Source: JBEKHI01 sp050012355 (GTDB lineage Bacteria > Actinomycetota > Actinomycetes > Streptosporangiales > Streptosporangiaceae). Taken from it: DNA of 31,466 nt. Positions within the stretch are counted from its first letter, which is position 1; each line of letters opens with the position of its first letter. Below, one piece after another: positions 30,705-31,466 of the stretch. The notes below the pieces were generated by a model. That model searched no databases, was not told the DNA's origin, and was given only the letters and a program-made list of their open reading frames with translations. The translations under genes and the position numbers were made by a program. The stretch spans positions 1-31,466 of the forward strand of contig JBEKHI010000042.1 in the NCBI GenBank assembly GCA_050012355.1. The letters run 5' to 3'.

Positions 30705-31466
30705 ATGGGCCTGGACGTGTTGTTGCCGTGCCGGAATTCTGGAAAGAAACCCAGCTACCTCGGCCGGGCGCTGCGCCGGGGGACGGCGTTCGCGACTGTT
30801 CCACTGGTGGTGATCGGACTAGCGATCGTGCCGGTCGCGATCCAGGTGACGGTGCATCCGGCGAAGGCGAAGGCGTCGACGAAGTCGGTGCTGATCCTGA
30901 CCACCAGCGTGAGTGATGGCTCGTCGAGCCCGGAGGCGGAGGACGTGCCGTCGGGGGTGTCCGTTACGGTGGCGTCGGCTTCGACGTGGGATGCGATGAC
31001 GACGGCGGAGTTTGAGGAGTACAACGCGATCATCATCGGTGACCCGTCCAGTTCCAGCTCGTGTTCGACGACGGTACCGTCCGCGGCGTTGTCGGATGCG
31101 TCCACCTGGGGTGCGGCGGTGACGGACACCGGCGGGTACGTGTCGGTGTTGGGCACAGCGCCGGCGCTAGCGGGTTCGTCGGCGACGACGCTGATCAAGG
31201 ACGCGATCGGCTACGCGCTGTCTGGTTCGGGGACGGGGCTATACGCGTCGCTGAACTGCGACTATGAGTCGTCGTCGGCGGGTACCTCGGTGCCGTTGCT
31301 TGCGGATGTGTACGGCGGCGGGTTCCAGGCGACCGGCCAGGAATCGACGTGCACGAACTCGGGCACGGTGAACACGATCACCGCCGAGGGAGTGTCATCG
31401 TTCAACGGGCTGACCTCCAGTGGCCTGGCGGACTGGGCGTCGCCGGCGTGCTCGGTGGAGGAGACG
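30705..31466 (+). CDS. Start of a large secreted protein, possibly RHS-family N-terminus
   Basis: ATG 30705, with GGGAG eight bases upstream, opens a frame of 254 codons that runs off the right edge without a stop. The N-terminus has a hydrophobic helix (about 26-47) after a basic segment, fitting export. The mature part has an alpha/beta pattern: KSVLILTTSVSDG, VPSGVSVTVASASTWDAM, EYNAIIIGDPS, YVSVLGTAPALAG, GTGLYASLNCDYE, VPLLADVYGGGFQATGQ and a Cys-bearing ASPACSVEET. From memory, similar domains open large actinobacterial surface proteins with RHS/YD repeats, but no repeat is visible here and the identity is an inference. Codon use has more TCG/GCG than the ligase upstream. Confidence 0.6.
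   Translation, partial: MGLDVLLPCRNSGKKPSYLGRALRRGTAFATVPLVVIGLAIVPVAIQVTVHPAKAKASTKSVLILTTSVSDGSSSPEAEDVPSGVSVTVASASTWDAMTTAEFEEYNAIIIGDPSSSSSCSTTVPSAALSDASTWGAAVTDTGGYVSVLGTAPALAGSSATTLIKDAIGYALSGSGTGLYASLNCDYESSSAGTSVPLLADVYGGGFQATGQESTCTNSGTVNTITAEGVSSFNGLTSSGLADWASPACSVEET

Overview
The window comes from a high-GC actinomycete. The evidence is very high third-position GC, frequent GTG/TTG starts, an AfsR/SARP-type regulator, a DUF574 methyltransferase, UTRA-type GntR regulators, Trypco/STAND conflict genes, and a methionine-synthase/ligA pair arranged as in streptomycete-like genomes. I cannot place the genus. No rRNA, tRNA, CRISPR array or recognisable insertion sequence was seen.

Layout. 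1-4165: the 5' end of a gene leaving the left edge (probable helicase N-terminus), a short HTH-like fragment with a 20-bp palindrome, a DUF4386 membrane protein, and a decayed SARP/AfsR regulator broken by three internal deletions. 4166-11288: a glucan-related block with a secreted GH64 beta-1,3-glucanase (two CBM6 modules), a YdcF/DUF218 membrane protein, a secreted GH16 glucanase with a ricin-type CBM13, and a transmembrane Ser/Thr kinase whose extracellular part is a discoidin/CBM32-like domain. Strong hairpin terminators follow both glucanases, and a LacI-like operator lies upstream of GH16. 11289-13900: a frameshifted small gene, an MFS pump that seems to have lost two helices (with a palindrome and a 13-codon leader ORF upstream), and an RsbW-like ATPase.

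13959-18368 is the most striking region. It holds a tight operon of a Trypco-like small protein and a 1192-residue trypsin-DUF4062-STAND NTPase-TPR protein, which looks like a prokaryotic NLR-type immune or conflict system. At its head is a 39-residue internally deleted cold-shock protein, itself a duplicate of the intact csp just upstream.

18537-23051: an XRE-cupin regulator divergent from a SAM methyltransferase that has lost its stop and runs antisense through the neighbouring DUF574 methyltransferase, then a secreted EXO/HEYAE-type protein and a zinc-free quinone-oxidoreductase-like enzyme separated by two tandem operator-like palindromes. 23048-27256: an MFS exporter and two copies of a cassette made of a GntR/UTRA regulator divergent from tiny single-helix membrane proteins, sharing a 26-bp promoter block at nearly constant distance from the small genes. 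27418-30449: housekeeping metE-like and ligA. 30705-end: the start of a large secreted protein, possibly the N-terminus of an RHS-type protein.

A theme across the window is internal deletion: the regulator, the MFS pump, the mini-Csp and two lost or altered 3' ends suggest either active gene decay or assembly trouble, and reads should decide which.
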